Of a stretch of 64,000 nt of DNA, positions 7,846-15,479 are shown piece by piece. The position numbers were made by a program, and so were the translations under genes. The notes under the pieces are model-generated. The model searched no databases. It had not been told where the DNA came from and worked only from the letters and a program-made list of their open reading frames with translations. How positions within the stretch are numbered: the stretch's first letter is position 1; every line of letters begins with the position of its first letter. Source of the DNA: Maricaulis maris_C (GTDB taxonomy: Bacteria > Pseudomonadota > Alphaproteobacteria > Caulobacterales > Maricaulaceae). The DNA is taken from the NCBI RefSeq assembly GCF_049116555.1, contig NZ_JAGDYT010000001.1, forward strand, positions 248,001-312,000. Direction: 5' to 3'.

Positions 7846-8783
7846 TACTCGCTCGCGTCTTCCGTGACCGGCTTGCGGAAAAGCAGCGTCATGCGGTCGC
7901 TCTCGCCAATGGCATCATAGGAAGTCCGGTCCCAGTCGGCAGCCAGTTCGCTACCCTCGGGCGGGTTGCGGCGTACCGGCGGAAGGGTCCAGACGCCCAG
8001 CGGGTGGTCAGCCGTGTCGGCCGGATTGGCGTTGATTTCGGATGCGCCGACGAACTCGAAACCGGCTTCCTCGACGAGCGCGATGACATAGGCTTGTTGG
8101 ACATAGCCGCTCGCGGCGCCCGGGTCCTGTTCGCGGGTGGAGGGGAGGCGGTGCTCGACCACGCCCAGCACGCCGCCCGGACGAAGCACGGTGTGGAAGT
8201 CGGCCAAGGCACGTTCGGTGAACCCGCGCGACATCCAGTTGTGGATGTTGCGGAAGGTCAGAACCGTATCGACAGAGCCGGGTTCGAGCGCGAGTTGGGT
8301 ATCAACATCGAAGTCCACCGTCATCACGTCGCCGTAGAGCGCCGTGTCGGCGATCATCGCCTCAAAGGATGCGCGGGAGCGCCGGCGGTTATTGCTGGAG
8401 GAGTCAGGGCTGAAATGCGCGGCGACATACTGGCCACCATTCGCACTGATCCACGGTGCAAGGATATTGGTATACCACCCGCCACCCGGCCAGATTTCGA
8501 CAATCGTGCCGGTCGGGTCGACCTCGAAGAATTCCAGTGTTTCGCGCGGATTGCGCGATGTGTCGCGTTGGCCGGTATTGCCGCGCCATTCGCCCGCCAG
8601 GACGGTGGTGATCTCGGTAAGGTCGGGAGCGGCTGGCTCGTCCGCGACGGTTTCCGCGACCTCGGAAACGGTGTCGGTCATGGCTTCGGTGTCCGGACCG
8701 TCGGCGGGCTCTTCGGAACCGCCGCTGCAGGCAGCGAGAATGGCCGTACCGGCGAGAAGCGCGAGCAATTGAGCGTGACGCAT
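7845..8783 (-). CDS. Lipoprotein with methyltransferase-like domain
   Basis: The 312-residue protein starts at ATG 8783 with a lipoprotein signal (LLALLAGTAILAAC, lipobox LAAC), so it is probably anchored to a membrane. Then comes an acidic linker rich in Glu, Asp and Ala, and a Rossmann-type region with VEIWPGGGWYT, resembling the glycine-rich SAM-binding loop of class I methyltransferases, and GVLGVVEHR later. It matches the family of predicted exported methyltransferases (COG4798-like). The cytoplasmic cofactor SAM would not be expected outside the inner membrane, so catalysis is uncertain. It is coupled to the downstream secreted protein and divergent from hsp20. Confidence 0.78.
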   Translation of the reverse strand: MRHAQLLALLAGTAILAACSGGSEEPADGPDTEAMTDTVSEVAETVADEPAAPDLTEITTVLAGEWRGNTGQRDTSRNPRETLEFFEVDPTGTIVEIWPGGGWYTNILAPWISANGGQYVAAHFSPDSSSNNRRRSRASFEAMIADTALYGDVMTVDFDVDTQLALEPGSVDTVLTFRNIHNWMSRGFTERALADFHTVLRPGGVLGVVEHRLPSTREQDPGAASGYVQQAYVIALVEEAGFEFVGASEINANPADTADHPLGVWTLPPVRRNPPEGSELAADWDRTSYDAIGESDRMTLLFRKPVTEDASE

Positions 8784-8923
8784 GTGGGAAAACTCCTGTG
8801 TGTGACGGGCAATTGGTAGCCAAGCGCGGGCGCTTGCGCAAATCCTGAATGCGGGGGGGTTGCGGACCAGGAATTCGCTACCCAAATAGAATGCACGGGT
8901 CGCCAGACGGGGCCCGCAAGACC

Positions 8924-9000
8924 AGCCAGGATCCTAGTGATCTGGCTTTGTTTCAATCGCCCGGCCTGCCGGGCCTGTTTATCGCTCTGAAGGAGGATGG
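8924..9000 (+). promoter_or_regulatory. ROSE-type RNA thermometer in the hsp20 leader
   Basis: Three consecutive stem-loops can be drawn. First, AGCCA-G-GATC/GATC-TGGCT (8924-8947) with a bulged G. Second, GCCCGG-CCTG-CCGGGC (8959-8974). Third, the ribosome-site hairpin: AUC-G-CUC (8981-8987) pairs with GAGGAU (8993-8998) around a UGAAG loop, leaving one bulged G opposite the Shine-Dalgarno. That bulged G within U(U/C)GCU is the hallmark of ROSE elements, which melt at heat-shock temperature and expose the ribosome site. The location just before a small heat-shock gene fits. Confidence 0.78.
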
Positions 9001-9006
9001 ACTGAT

Positions 9007-9483
9007 ATGAGAACTGTTGATTTCACACCGCTTTACCGCTCGATTGTCGGCTTTGACCGGCTTGCGGACATGATGGACTCGGCGACCAAGATCGAGTCTC
9101 AGGGGTATCCGCCCTACAATATCCAGCACGTCGCAGATGACGAGTACCTGATTGAACTGGCAGTCGCCGGTTTTGGCGACGAGGATCTCGTGGTCGAGGT
9201 ACAGGAAACTGTCCTGACCGTTTCCGGCAAGAATGTCGAGAAGTCGGACACTGATGATCGTCGCTTCCTGCATCGCGGGATTGCCGAGCGGTCCTTTGAG
9301 CGCCGATTCCACCTGGCAGACCATGTCGAAGTGGCCGATGCCGCGTTGAAGAACGGACTGCTTCAAATTCGTCTGGTCCGGGAAATTCCGGAAGCGGCCA
9401 AACCGAAGCGGATCGATATCAAGTCCGGCGTTGGTTCAACCCGCGCACAGCTGATCGAGGGTGGCAAGACCAAGGCCGCCTGA
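9007..9483 (+). CDS. ibpA: Small heat-shock protein, Hsp20/IbpA family
   Basis: The 158-residue protein has the IbpA-type N-terminus (DFTPLYRSIVGFDRL) followed by an alpha-crystallin domain at about residues 35-130. That domain includes YNIQ, the beta-strand block LIELAVAGF and the terminal ALKNGLLQIRL segment. Such proteins bind unfolding proteins at high temperature and hand them to DnaK/ClpB. The GGAGG ribosome site ten bases before ATG lies inside the thermometer hairpin described above, so translation is probably temperature controlled. A strong terminator follows. Confidence 0.95.
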   Translation: MRTVDFTPLYRSIVGFDRLADMMDSATKIESQGYPPYNIQHVADDEYLIELAVAGFGDEDLVVEVQETVLTVSGKNVEKSDTDDRRFLHRGIAERSFERRFHLADHVEVADAALKNGLLQIRLVREIPEAAKPKRIDIKSGVGSTRAQLIEGGKTKAA

Positions 9484-9523
9484 CCCGTCGCTGACGGACT
9501 GAACTCCCCTCCGATTGTCCTTC

Positions 9524-9556
9524 AAGGCGGTGAGCGCAAGCTCGCCGCCTTTTTCT
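9524..9556 (+). terminator. Rho-independent terminator after hsp20
   Basis: A 10-bp stem, GGCGGTGAGC/GCTCGCCGCC with a GCAA loop, is followed by TTTTTC. It lies between convergent hsp20 and the pentapeptide-repeat gene. Confidence 0.92.
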
Positions 9557-9582
9557 TTGCGCTTTTGGCGTTCCGGGGCGTG

Positions 9583-10884
9583 TCAGGCGGCGTTGAAATC
9601 AACCGCGCCGTCGACAGAATCCACTTCATCGACGAAGTCTTCATCAACCTTCGCCCCGGTGAAGCAAGAGCCGTTGAAGATGGCCTTCTTCACATTGGTC
9701 CCGTTGAGGGTCGCATAGGAGAAATCGCCACCGCTTGCCTTGATCTGACGCAGGTCGGCGCCCCGCAGGTCTGTGTAGCGCGCGCGGACGCCGGCGATTG
9801 AGGCGGGCAGCAGACGATTGCCTTCGAGTAGCAGGGGTCCGAGCTGGCAGTCGCGAAGGTCGGCATTGGACAGATTGGCCCCGGTCAGATCGGCGCCGCG
9901 CAAATCCGCGCCACGCAGGCTGACCATGCGCAGATCGGCCTTTTCCAGTCGTGCACCCTGCAATTGCGCCCCTTCAAGGTCGAGGCCGTACAGGGTCGCT
10001 CCGCGAGCATGGAAGGCCGTCAGTGTCTTGCCGGCCAATGAGTTCAGCCCCCGTAGATCGGTACCGTCGAACAGGGAAGGCTTGCCTTCCTTGCCATTGG
10101 TGTCGCACCACCGGACATGTTCGGCAATCTGGTCGGCAACCGGTTGCTCGAGCTCCTTGGCGTCAATGCCGACCGGTGCGCTGGTCAGCGCTCCGTCGGT
10201 ATTCATGCCCTGCTTCTTGGCCATGACGGTCTTGGTGCCAATCAGGACAGCATGGGTGAAATCGGTATCGGTCAGGTCAGCGCCGGAAAGGTCGGCCCCT
10301 TCCAGATTGGCGCCCTGGAAAGAGGAGCCGCGCAGATTGGCTCGGATCAGTCGTGTCCCGAGCAACATGGCGTCGGTGAAGTCGGCTTTCTGGGCCGCGA
10401 TGCCCGCCATCTTGGAGCGCGACAGGTTGGCGCCGGTGAAGTTGGCGGTACCGGCGTCATTCTCCTGGGTCTTGTGGGTCAGGATCGCCAGACCCTTTTC
10501 CTTGTCCATCTGGGCGATCGCACCTTCGCGAAGGTCGGCTTCGGTCAGGTCCGCCCCGGTCAGATTGGCGCCGCGCATGACCGCACCACGCAGATCGGCG
10601 CGGCGCAGGGAGGCACCCTCCAGATTGGCGCGCCGCATGTCTGCCGCAAAGAAAATCGCGCTGTTGAGCGTGCAACCGGACAGAATGGTCCCGCGAAGGA
10701 CAGCGCCACTGAAATCAGCGTCTGACAGGTCGCGATTGGCGAGGACCAGATCTTCCAGAATGGTGTAGGCGAAACTTGCCCGTGCGCCACCGGAACGACC
10801 AGACCACAGGCGCTCATGTCGGGCACAAATGGCGTCGACTTCGTCCTGCGTCAGCGTCTTGTATTCAATCTTGCGGCCCGTCAT
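9583..10884 (-). CDS. Pentapeptide-repeat protein
   Basis: The 433-residue protein (ATG 10884) is dominated by A(D/N)LXX repeats, visible as ANLEGASLRRADLRGA, ADLTEADL and similar blocks from about residue 50 to the C-terminus. One non-repeat insertion (about 190-230, with MNTDGALTSAPVGIDAKEL) divides the array. Such repeats fold as a right-handed quadrilateral beta-helix. Known members include DNA-mimic gyrase protectors (Qnr, MfpA), but most have no assigned role. The short N-terminal region (LTQDEVDAICARHERLW) recalls similar proteins in Caulobacterales. No signal peptide is seen. Neighbours give no functional clue. Confidence 0.9.
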   Translation of the reverse strand: MTGRKIEYKTLTQDEVDAICARHERLWSGRSGGARASFAYTILEDLVLANRDLSDADFSGAVLRGTILSGCTLNSAIFFAADMRRANLEGASLRRADLRGAVMRGANLTGADLTEADLREGAIAQMDKEKGLAILTHKTQENDAGTANFTGANLSRSKMAGIAAQKADFTDAMLLGTRLIRANLRGSSFQGANLEGADLSGADLTDTDFTHAVLIGTKTVMAKKQGMNTDGALTSAPVGIDAKELEQPVADQIAEHVRWCDTNGKEGKPSLFDGTDLRGLNSLAGKTLTAFHARGATLYGLDLEGAQLQGARLEKADLRMVSLRGADLRGADLTGANLSNADLRDCQLGPLLLEGNRLLPASIAGVRARYTDLRGADLRQIKASGGDFSYATLNGTNVKKAIFNGSCFTGAKVDEDFVDEVDSVDGAVDFNAA

Positions 10885-10954
10885 CGGCGCGGTCCTGTCG
10901 GTGTCATTTACAGGCGGACACCTTACTGGAGGAGCGTTAACAGCCAGTGTGCCA

Positions 10955-11578
10955 TCAGTCGGGCCGCGCAGGCAGCCAATCCTGCCCGGCCAGCGGATGG
11001 TCGGGCGCAATACGGATTCGGTTCATGCCAGCACGACCATGGTCCCTGAGTTCTGCCTCCGCGGCCTCGATCGTTTTGGCCCGGAGTTCCGCATCATAGC
11101 CTTGGGCGCGGTCATCAACCCGGACCTCGGGGAGGCCCGTCTCCAGTCGTTGGAAGAAGCCGGCATAGAGCGCGTGGGCGCCGGACCTGCCCAGTCCGAT
11201 TTCGGTTGTTATGGCGGCGGCCTGGAGCATTGCCACGCCCTTGCCAGCCACGTGCGGGAACTCATCGCGGCACGCGATGACGACGCGGGTAATGCCGGCA
11301 TCGATCAAACCCTGGGCACAAGGCGGGGTCTGCCCATGGTGTGCGCAGGGCTCAAGGGTAACATAGGCCGTGGCCCCGTTTGCCGCATCGCCCGCCGTGT
11401 CCAGCGCGACGCGCTCGGCGTGCGGACGCCCGCCATCGCGGGTCGAACCGGTGGCGAGAATGCGCCCGGTCTTGACCAGGACGCAGCCAACGGCGGGGTT
11501 GGGCGCCGTGCGGCCCTGCTGGGCCCGCGCGAGCGCCAGTGCCAGATCCATGTAGCGTCGGTCGTCGACCGTGCTCAT
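10955..11578 (-). CDS. ribD: Riboflavin-pathway deaminase, reductase domain missing
   Basis: The 207-residue protein contains a complete zinc deaminase domain: HAE (within GGRPHAERVAL) as the first zinc and catalytic motif, and PCAHHGQTPPC as the second. This matches the N-terminal half of RibD, which deaminates diaminohydroxyphosphoribosylamino-pyrimidine. Bifunctional RibD is about 350-380 residues. Here the protein ends at 207, with only a short unmatched tail after the GFFQR segment, so the reductase half is absent. No reductase gene is nearby. The ATG overlaps the gpmA stop by 4 bp (ATGA), so the two are co-transcribed. No other rib gene is in the window. Confidence 0.82.
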   Translation of the reverse strand: MSTVDDRRYMDLALALARAQQGRTAPNPAVGCVLVKTGRILATGSTRDGGRPHAERVALDTAGDAANGATAYVTLEPCAHHGQTPPCAQGLIDAGITRVVIACRDEFPHVAGKGVAMLQAAAITTEIGLGRSGAHALYAGFFQRLETGLPEVRVDDRAQGYDAELRAKTIEAAEAELRDHGRAGMNRIRIAPDHPLAGQDWLPARPD

Positions 11579-12306
11579 GCGCCCGGAAGCGGTGGCAGGG
11601 ATTTGGCACGATCGGGATCGAGATAGCGGGCCGCCGTGATTTTCAGCCCGTCATCCTCGAGGTCGATCAGGAGCGGATTTCCGGTCGGAACCTCGATTTC
11701 CATGATGTCGGCATCGGATACGTCGAAAAGGAGTTTGACCAGGGCGCGCAGGCTGTTGCCGTGTGCCGCGATAACCAGGGATTGGCCCTTCTGCAGGCGC
11801 GGCAGGATGTCGGAACTCCAATAGGGTTCGACCCGGTCGAGGGTCGATTTCAGGGATTCCGAGGCCGGCAGCATGTCCCGCGGGACATGCGAATAGCGCG
11901 TGTCATTGACCGGGTGATAGGCGTGATCTTCGGCCAATGGCGGGGGCGGCGTATCGAAGGAACGGCGCCAGACCTTGACCTGTTCATCGCCATGTCTGGC
12001 CCGGGTTTCATCCTTGTTGAGCCCGGCGAGGGCCCCGTAATGGCGCTCATTGAGCCGCCAGGATTTTTCAACGGGGATCCACAGGCGATCGAGCCCTTCG
12101 AGGGTGAAATTGAGCGTCTTGATGGCGCGCTTCAGCACTGAAACGAAAGCGTGGTCGGGCTCGAAGCCGGTTTCAGCCAGGAGGTCGCCGGCACGCTTCG
12201 CCTGGGCAACGCCTTCATCGGTCAGGTCGACATCCACCCAGCCGGTAAAGCGGTTCTGCAGATTCCATTCGCTCTGGCCGTGCCGAATGAGGGCGAGTTG
12301 CGGCAT
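11575..12306 (-). CDS. gpmA: 2,3-bisphosphoglycerate-dependent phosphoglycerate mutase
   Basis: The 243-residue protein interconverts 3- and 2-phosphoglycerate in glycolysis. The catalytic phospho-histidine is in LIRHGQSEWN at residues 6-15. The second active-site histidine is in IAAHGNSLRAL, and SWRLNERHYGAL is present. Length matches the GpmA family. ATG 12306 begins exactly at the conserved start MPQLALIRHG; longer in-frame forms run into the intergenic RNA. It forms a two-gene unit with ribD downstream. Confidence 0.96.
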   Translation of the reverse strand: MPQLALIRHGQSEWNLQNRFTGWVDVDLTDEGVAQAKRAGDLLAETGFEPDHAFVSVLKRAIKTLNFTLEGLDRLWIPVEKSWRLNERHYGALAGLNKDETRARHGDEQVKVWRRSFDTPPPPLAEDHAYHPVNDTRYSHVPRDMLPASESLKSTLDRVEPYWSSDILPRLQKGQSLVIAAHGNSLRALVKLLFDVSDADIMEIEVPTGNPLLIDLEDDGLKITAARYLDPDRAKSLPPLPGA

Positions 12307-12428
12307 GTTTCGACTCCCAATTGGTCCCTGTTCGCGCAGCGATAGCCCGGCAGAGCCTGCGGGGCAAGACGCGCACAGGAGAGGGCGCAGGTTCCAGTTT
12401 TTGCTTAGGCTTCGCAATCGGGTTGTGT

Positions 12429-12610
12429 TATAAAACGAGTGCAGGTTTCCGGGGCGGGCCTGGTTCTTCAAAGAACCCACACCCAAGGCATGACGTATGC
12501 GCCCCGACTAGCGGCGACCGGATGTGAGGCTCTTCTCCGTCCCCCAAGAGCCAGGCGCATCTTGCCGCACTAGCCGCGCACGTCTCTTCCCCGGACGTGC
12601 GCGGTTCTGG
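12429..12610 (+). ncRNA. Candidate structured RNA between gpmA and kdsD
   Basis: This 368-base gap between gpmA and kdsD (12307-12674) holds dense base-pairing not explained by a gene. Four heptamers are mutually complementary: GGTTCTT (12462), AAGAACC (12471), GGCTCTT (12528) and AAGAGCC (12546). They can form two local hairpins. Alternatively GCCTGGTTCTT (12458-12468) pairs over 11 bp with AAGAGCCAGGC (12546-12556) to close an 80-base domain. AGTGC (12439) and GCACT (12567) can extend that stem. TATAAA at 12429 could be a -10 box, and a strong hairpin ends the region. I do not recognise a family: it lacks signature sequences of 6S, SRP, RNase P and tmRNA. Strand is inferred from the TATAAA box. 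Confidence 0.45.
12574..12604 (+). terminator. Strong hairpin ending the candidate RNA
   Basis: A perfect 11-bp stem, CCGCGCACGTC/GACGTGCGCGG, closes a 9-base loop. Only TT follows, so as an intrinsic terminator it is weak in the U-tract. It could instead be a 3'-end structure or part of the kdsD leader. Confidence 0.5.
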
Positions 12611-12674
12611 TATGGGGTCTCCCGATCCGGCGTCGTGTTGCTCTGACCGCGCGGGTCGACCGAGAGGAGACGGC

Positions 12675-13643
12675 ATGTCCCAGAATGATTCCGTGCAATC
12701 CGCCCGCCGTGTTATCGCAACGGAATGCGAAGGCATGGTCGCGCTTGAGCAATCAATCGGGTCCGACTTTGCGGAAACGATCGAGCGGCTCAGCCGGCTC
12801 GAGGGTCGCCTGATCTGCGCCGGTGTGGGCAAGTCCGGCCATGTCGCGCGGAAGATCGCTGCCACGCTCGCGTCCACCGGAACCCCGGCCTATTATGTCC
12901 ACCCGACCGAGGCCAGTCATGGTGATCTCGGCATGATCGCGGCCAGCGATGCGGTCCTCGCCCTGTCCAAATCCGGTGAAACGAAGGAACTCGGCGATCT
13001 GATCGCGTATTGCCGTCGTTTCGGCGTGCCGCTCATCGCGATGACAGCGCAGCCGGACAGTACGCTGGGCCGGGCCGGCGATTATCGCCTCTTCATTCCG
13101 GCGGCGCCGGAAGCCTGTGGCGAGACCCGGGCTCCGACGACTTCCACCACGCTGATGATGGCGCTGGGTGATGCCCTGGCCGTGGCTTTGCTCGAGACTC
13201 GCGGCTTCACCGCTTCCGACTTCAAGACCTTTCACCCAGGCGGTGCGCTCGGTGCCGCGCTCGCCAGCGTCGGAGACATCATGCATGCTGGCGAAGCTGT
13301 CCCCTTGATCGGGGCTGATGCCCCGATGAGCGATGTTCTCATCGAAATGACGACCAAGAGTTTTGGCTGTGCCGGCATCGTCGATGAGGCTGGCAAGCTG
13401 GCCGGGATCATCACTGATGGCGATTTGCGCCGCCACATGGGTGCCGGTCTGGTGGACCAGCGTGCCGGTGACGTGATGACTGCGGGTCCGCGCACCGGTG
13501 AGGCGGGCATGCTCGCCGCTGATGCCCTTCGTCTCATGACAGCAGGACAACCGAAGATCATTCAGCTCTTTATTGTCGATGATGCCCGGCGACCGGTCGG
13601 AATCTTGCATTTGCACGACTTGCTGCGTGTCGGGCTCAAATAA
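12675..13643 (+). CDS. kdsD: D-arabinose 5-phosphate isomerase
   Basis: The 322-residue protein has an N-terminal SIS sugar-isomerase domain (GVGKSGHVARKIAATLASTG at about 50-70, LALSKSGETKEL) and two C-terminal CBS domains (about 205-320, DIMHAGEAVPL and DVMTAGPRTG). That is the KdsD/KpsF layout. The enzyme converts ribulose 5-phosphate to arabinose 5-phosphate, the first step to KDO of lipopolysaccharide. The catalytic histidine lies in HPTEASHGDLGM. ATG 12675 follows a GAGGAGA ribosome site. It fits the envelope-building theme of the locus to its right. Confidence 0.94.
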   Translation: MSQNDSVQSARRVIATECEGMVALEQSIGSDFAETIERLSRLEGRLICAGVGKSGHVARKIAATLASTGTPAYYVHPTEASHGDLGMIAASDAVLALSKSGETKELGDLIAYCRRFGVPLIAMTAQPDSTLGRAGDYRLFIPAAPEACGETRAPTTSTTLMMALGDALAVALLETRGFTASDFKTFHPGGALGAALASVGDIMHAGEAVPLIGADAPMSDVLIEMTTKSFGCAGIVDEAGKLAGIITDGDLRRHMGAGLVDQRAGDVMTAGPRTGEAGMLAADALRLMTAGQPKIIQLFIVDDARRPVGILHLHDLLRVGLK

Positions 13644-13784
13644 CGTTCGGTTTCTGCACACAACCCCGCGTCAGCGCTGGTGAAATCAAGCTTTGGGCGC
13701 TATCTTCCCAAGCGGAGGAATGGTGACCCGGCCTGCACCCGCAAGGTGCAGGGGTTTCGGCTTGCCGCCTGAGTGGGAGTAAAC

Positions 13785-15479
13785 ATGCAAGAACCTCTAG
13801 CCCTGCAAGTCAGGCAGCGCCTGCGCCCCTACATAGCGGGGCTGGCCGGGTTTTCCCTTGCCTCGAATATCCTGCTTCTGGTCTCCCCGCTCTACATGCT
13901 GCAGGTGTATGATCGTGTCCTTTCCTCGGGCTCGATCGATACATTGATCTGGTTGTCCGTGCTCGCCGTCTTCCTGCTGGGTATTTACGGCGCGGCGGAA
14001 GCCGGCCGCCGCCGGGTCAGCGCGCTCGCTGGCAAGGAGTTGGATGCCTTGTTGATGCCCCTCGCATTCTCGCGCTTCGAGACCGATTCCGGACAACCGC
14101 ATCTTGCGCGAGACCTTGGCGCCGTTCAGCGGATCCAGACGGCCCTGCAATCCGGCAGCCTGATGCCGTTCGCCGATCTGCCGTTCGCCCCGCTTTTCCT
14201 CGTTGTTCTTTTCCTGATCCACCCGGTGCTCGGAGCGATCGGTCTCGTTGGTGCCATTGTCGTGTTCGCGGTTGCTGTGACCGCTGAGTTGACCACCCGC
14301 CAGGCCGGGCAATTCTCCCAGGGCGCCTTGCGTAGTGCCGGCGAGTTCGCCACGGGACTTGAGCGGCAGCGCTCGGCAATGGCGGCAATGGGCCTTGTGC
14401 CGGCGGCCTACCGGCGCTGGCGGGCCAGCCAGGAAGCCGGTCAGGGTTTCTCGCTCGACGCGGCCAAACAGGATGGCAAGTTTTCCGCGATCTCCCGATC
14501 GACACGTCAGGTGCTGCAGATCTGTGTCCTTGGCGGCGGGGCCGCGCTGGCGCTGAGCCAGGAAATCTCGCCTGGCGCCATTGTCGCCTCTTCTATCATT
14601 CTGGCCCGGACACTGGGTCCGATCGACCAGATCGTGGGTAGCTGGCGCAATACGATCCAGACCTGGTCGGCCTGGAAAGATCTGATGGAGCGCCTCGACG
14701 GTACGGAAGCCGAGCCGCAATACACGCCATTGCCGCGCCCGGCGGCGGACCTCAAGCTGGACCGATTGTCCGTCGTGGTTCCTGGCGCTGAAGGACCGCA
14801 AATCCGGCCTTTCAGCTGGAGCGCGAACGGGGGGCAATTGATTGCGGTCACCGGTGGAAACGGGGCCGGCAAAACGACCCTCCTCCAGACTCTGGCCGGT
14901 GCCTGGCAGCCCGGCTCGGGAGCCATTAGCCTGGGCGGGCGCAACCTTCACGACTGGCCAGGCCCTGATCGTGGGCGCCATGTCGGTTATGTCCCGCAGG
15001 ATGTCGAGCTTCTGCCGGCCACGGTTGGTGAGAATATCGCGCGACTTGGCGAAACCGATAGCGACGCCATCATTGCTGCGGCGCGCGCTGCAGGGGCCCA
15101 TGAAACCATCCTCGCCTTGCCCGACGGCTACGATACGCGGGTCGGGCCGGGCGGCACGCATCTGTCGGCTGGTCAGCGTCAGATGATTGGCCTGGCGCGG
15201 GCCCTGTATGGCGATCCGGTTTTGCTTCTTCTTGATGAACCGACCGCCAATCTGGATGCGGCCGCGGCGCCGGGCCTGGTCAATGCGCTGCGCCAGGCCG
15301 CCGAACGCGGCGCGATCATTCTCGCCGCCACCCATGATCGACGCGTGATCGAACGCGCCAAGACCGTGCTTCTGGTCCGCAATGGGGATGTCATGGCGGC
15401 GCCAGCCGAGCAATTCCTCAAACTGGCCACCGGGCCAGGCGCGGGCGGTCAGGCTGCTGGTCGCGGGGGGGCGGCCTGA
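13785..15479 (+). CDS. prtD: Type I secretion ABC transporter (PrtD-like)
   Basis: The 564-residue protein has an exporter membrane domain of six predicted helices (about 20-290, starting SLASNILLLVSPLYMLQVYDRV). A C-terminal ATPase follows: Walker A GGNGAGKTT near residue 365, signature LSAGQRQ, Walker B LLLLDEPTANLD and the H-loop in ATHDRR. The opening segment is typical of the PrtD/HlyB group without a C39 peptidase domain. It would energise one-step export across both membranes. ATG 13785 is preceded by GTGGGAG; a GTG 12 bases earlier is less likely. The stop overlaps the adaptor start (TGATG), so translation is coupled. Confidence 0.93.
   Translation: MQEPLALQVRQRLRPYIAGLAGFSLASNILLLVSPLYMLQVYDRVLSSGSIDTLIWLSVLAVFLLGIYGAAEAGRRRVSALAGKELDALLMPLAFSRFETDSGQPHLARDLGAVQRIQTALQSGSLMPFADLPFAPLFLVVLFLIHPVLGAIGLVGAIVVFAVAVTAELTTRQAGQFSQGALRSAGEFATGLERQRSAMAAMGLVPAAYRRWRASQEAGQGFSLDAAKQDGKFSAISRSTRQVLQICVLGGGAALALSQEISPGAIVASSIILARTLGPIDQIVGSWRNTIQTWSAWKDLMERLDGTEAEPQYTPLPRPAADLKLDRLSVVVPGAEGPQIRPFSWSANGGQLIAVTGGNGAGKTTLLQTLAGAWQPGSGAISLGGRNLHDWPGPDRGRHVGYVPQDVELLPATVGENIARLGETDSDAIIAAARAAGAHETILALPDGYDTRVGPGGTHLSAGQRQMIGLARALYGDPVLLLLDEPTANLDAAAAPGLVNALRQAAERGAIILAATHDRRVIERAKTVLLVRNGDVMAAPAEQFLKLATGPGAGGQAAGRGGAA

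Noticed and set aside
12429..12610. A second 6S RNA or SRP RNA between gpmA and kdsD
   Set aside because: The SRP tetraloop context and 6S-like sequence are missing, and the zapA locus already holds the 6S candidate.
13797..15413. Minus-strand open frame of 538 codons opposite the type I secretion ATPase gene
   Set aside because: It is antisense to conserved ABC motifs and has no protein features; a GC-driven shadow.
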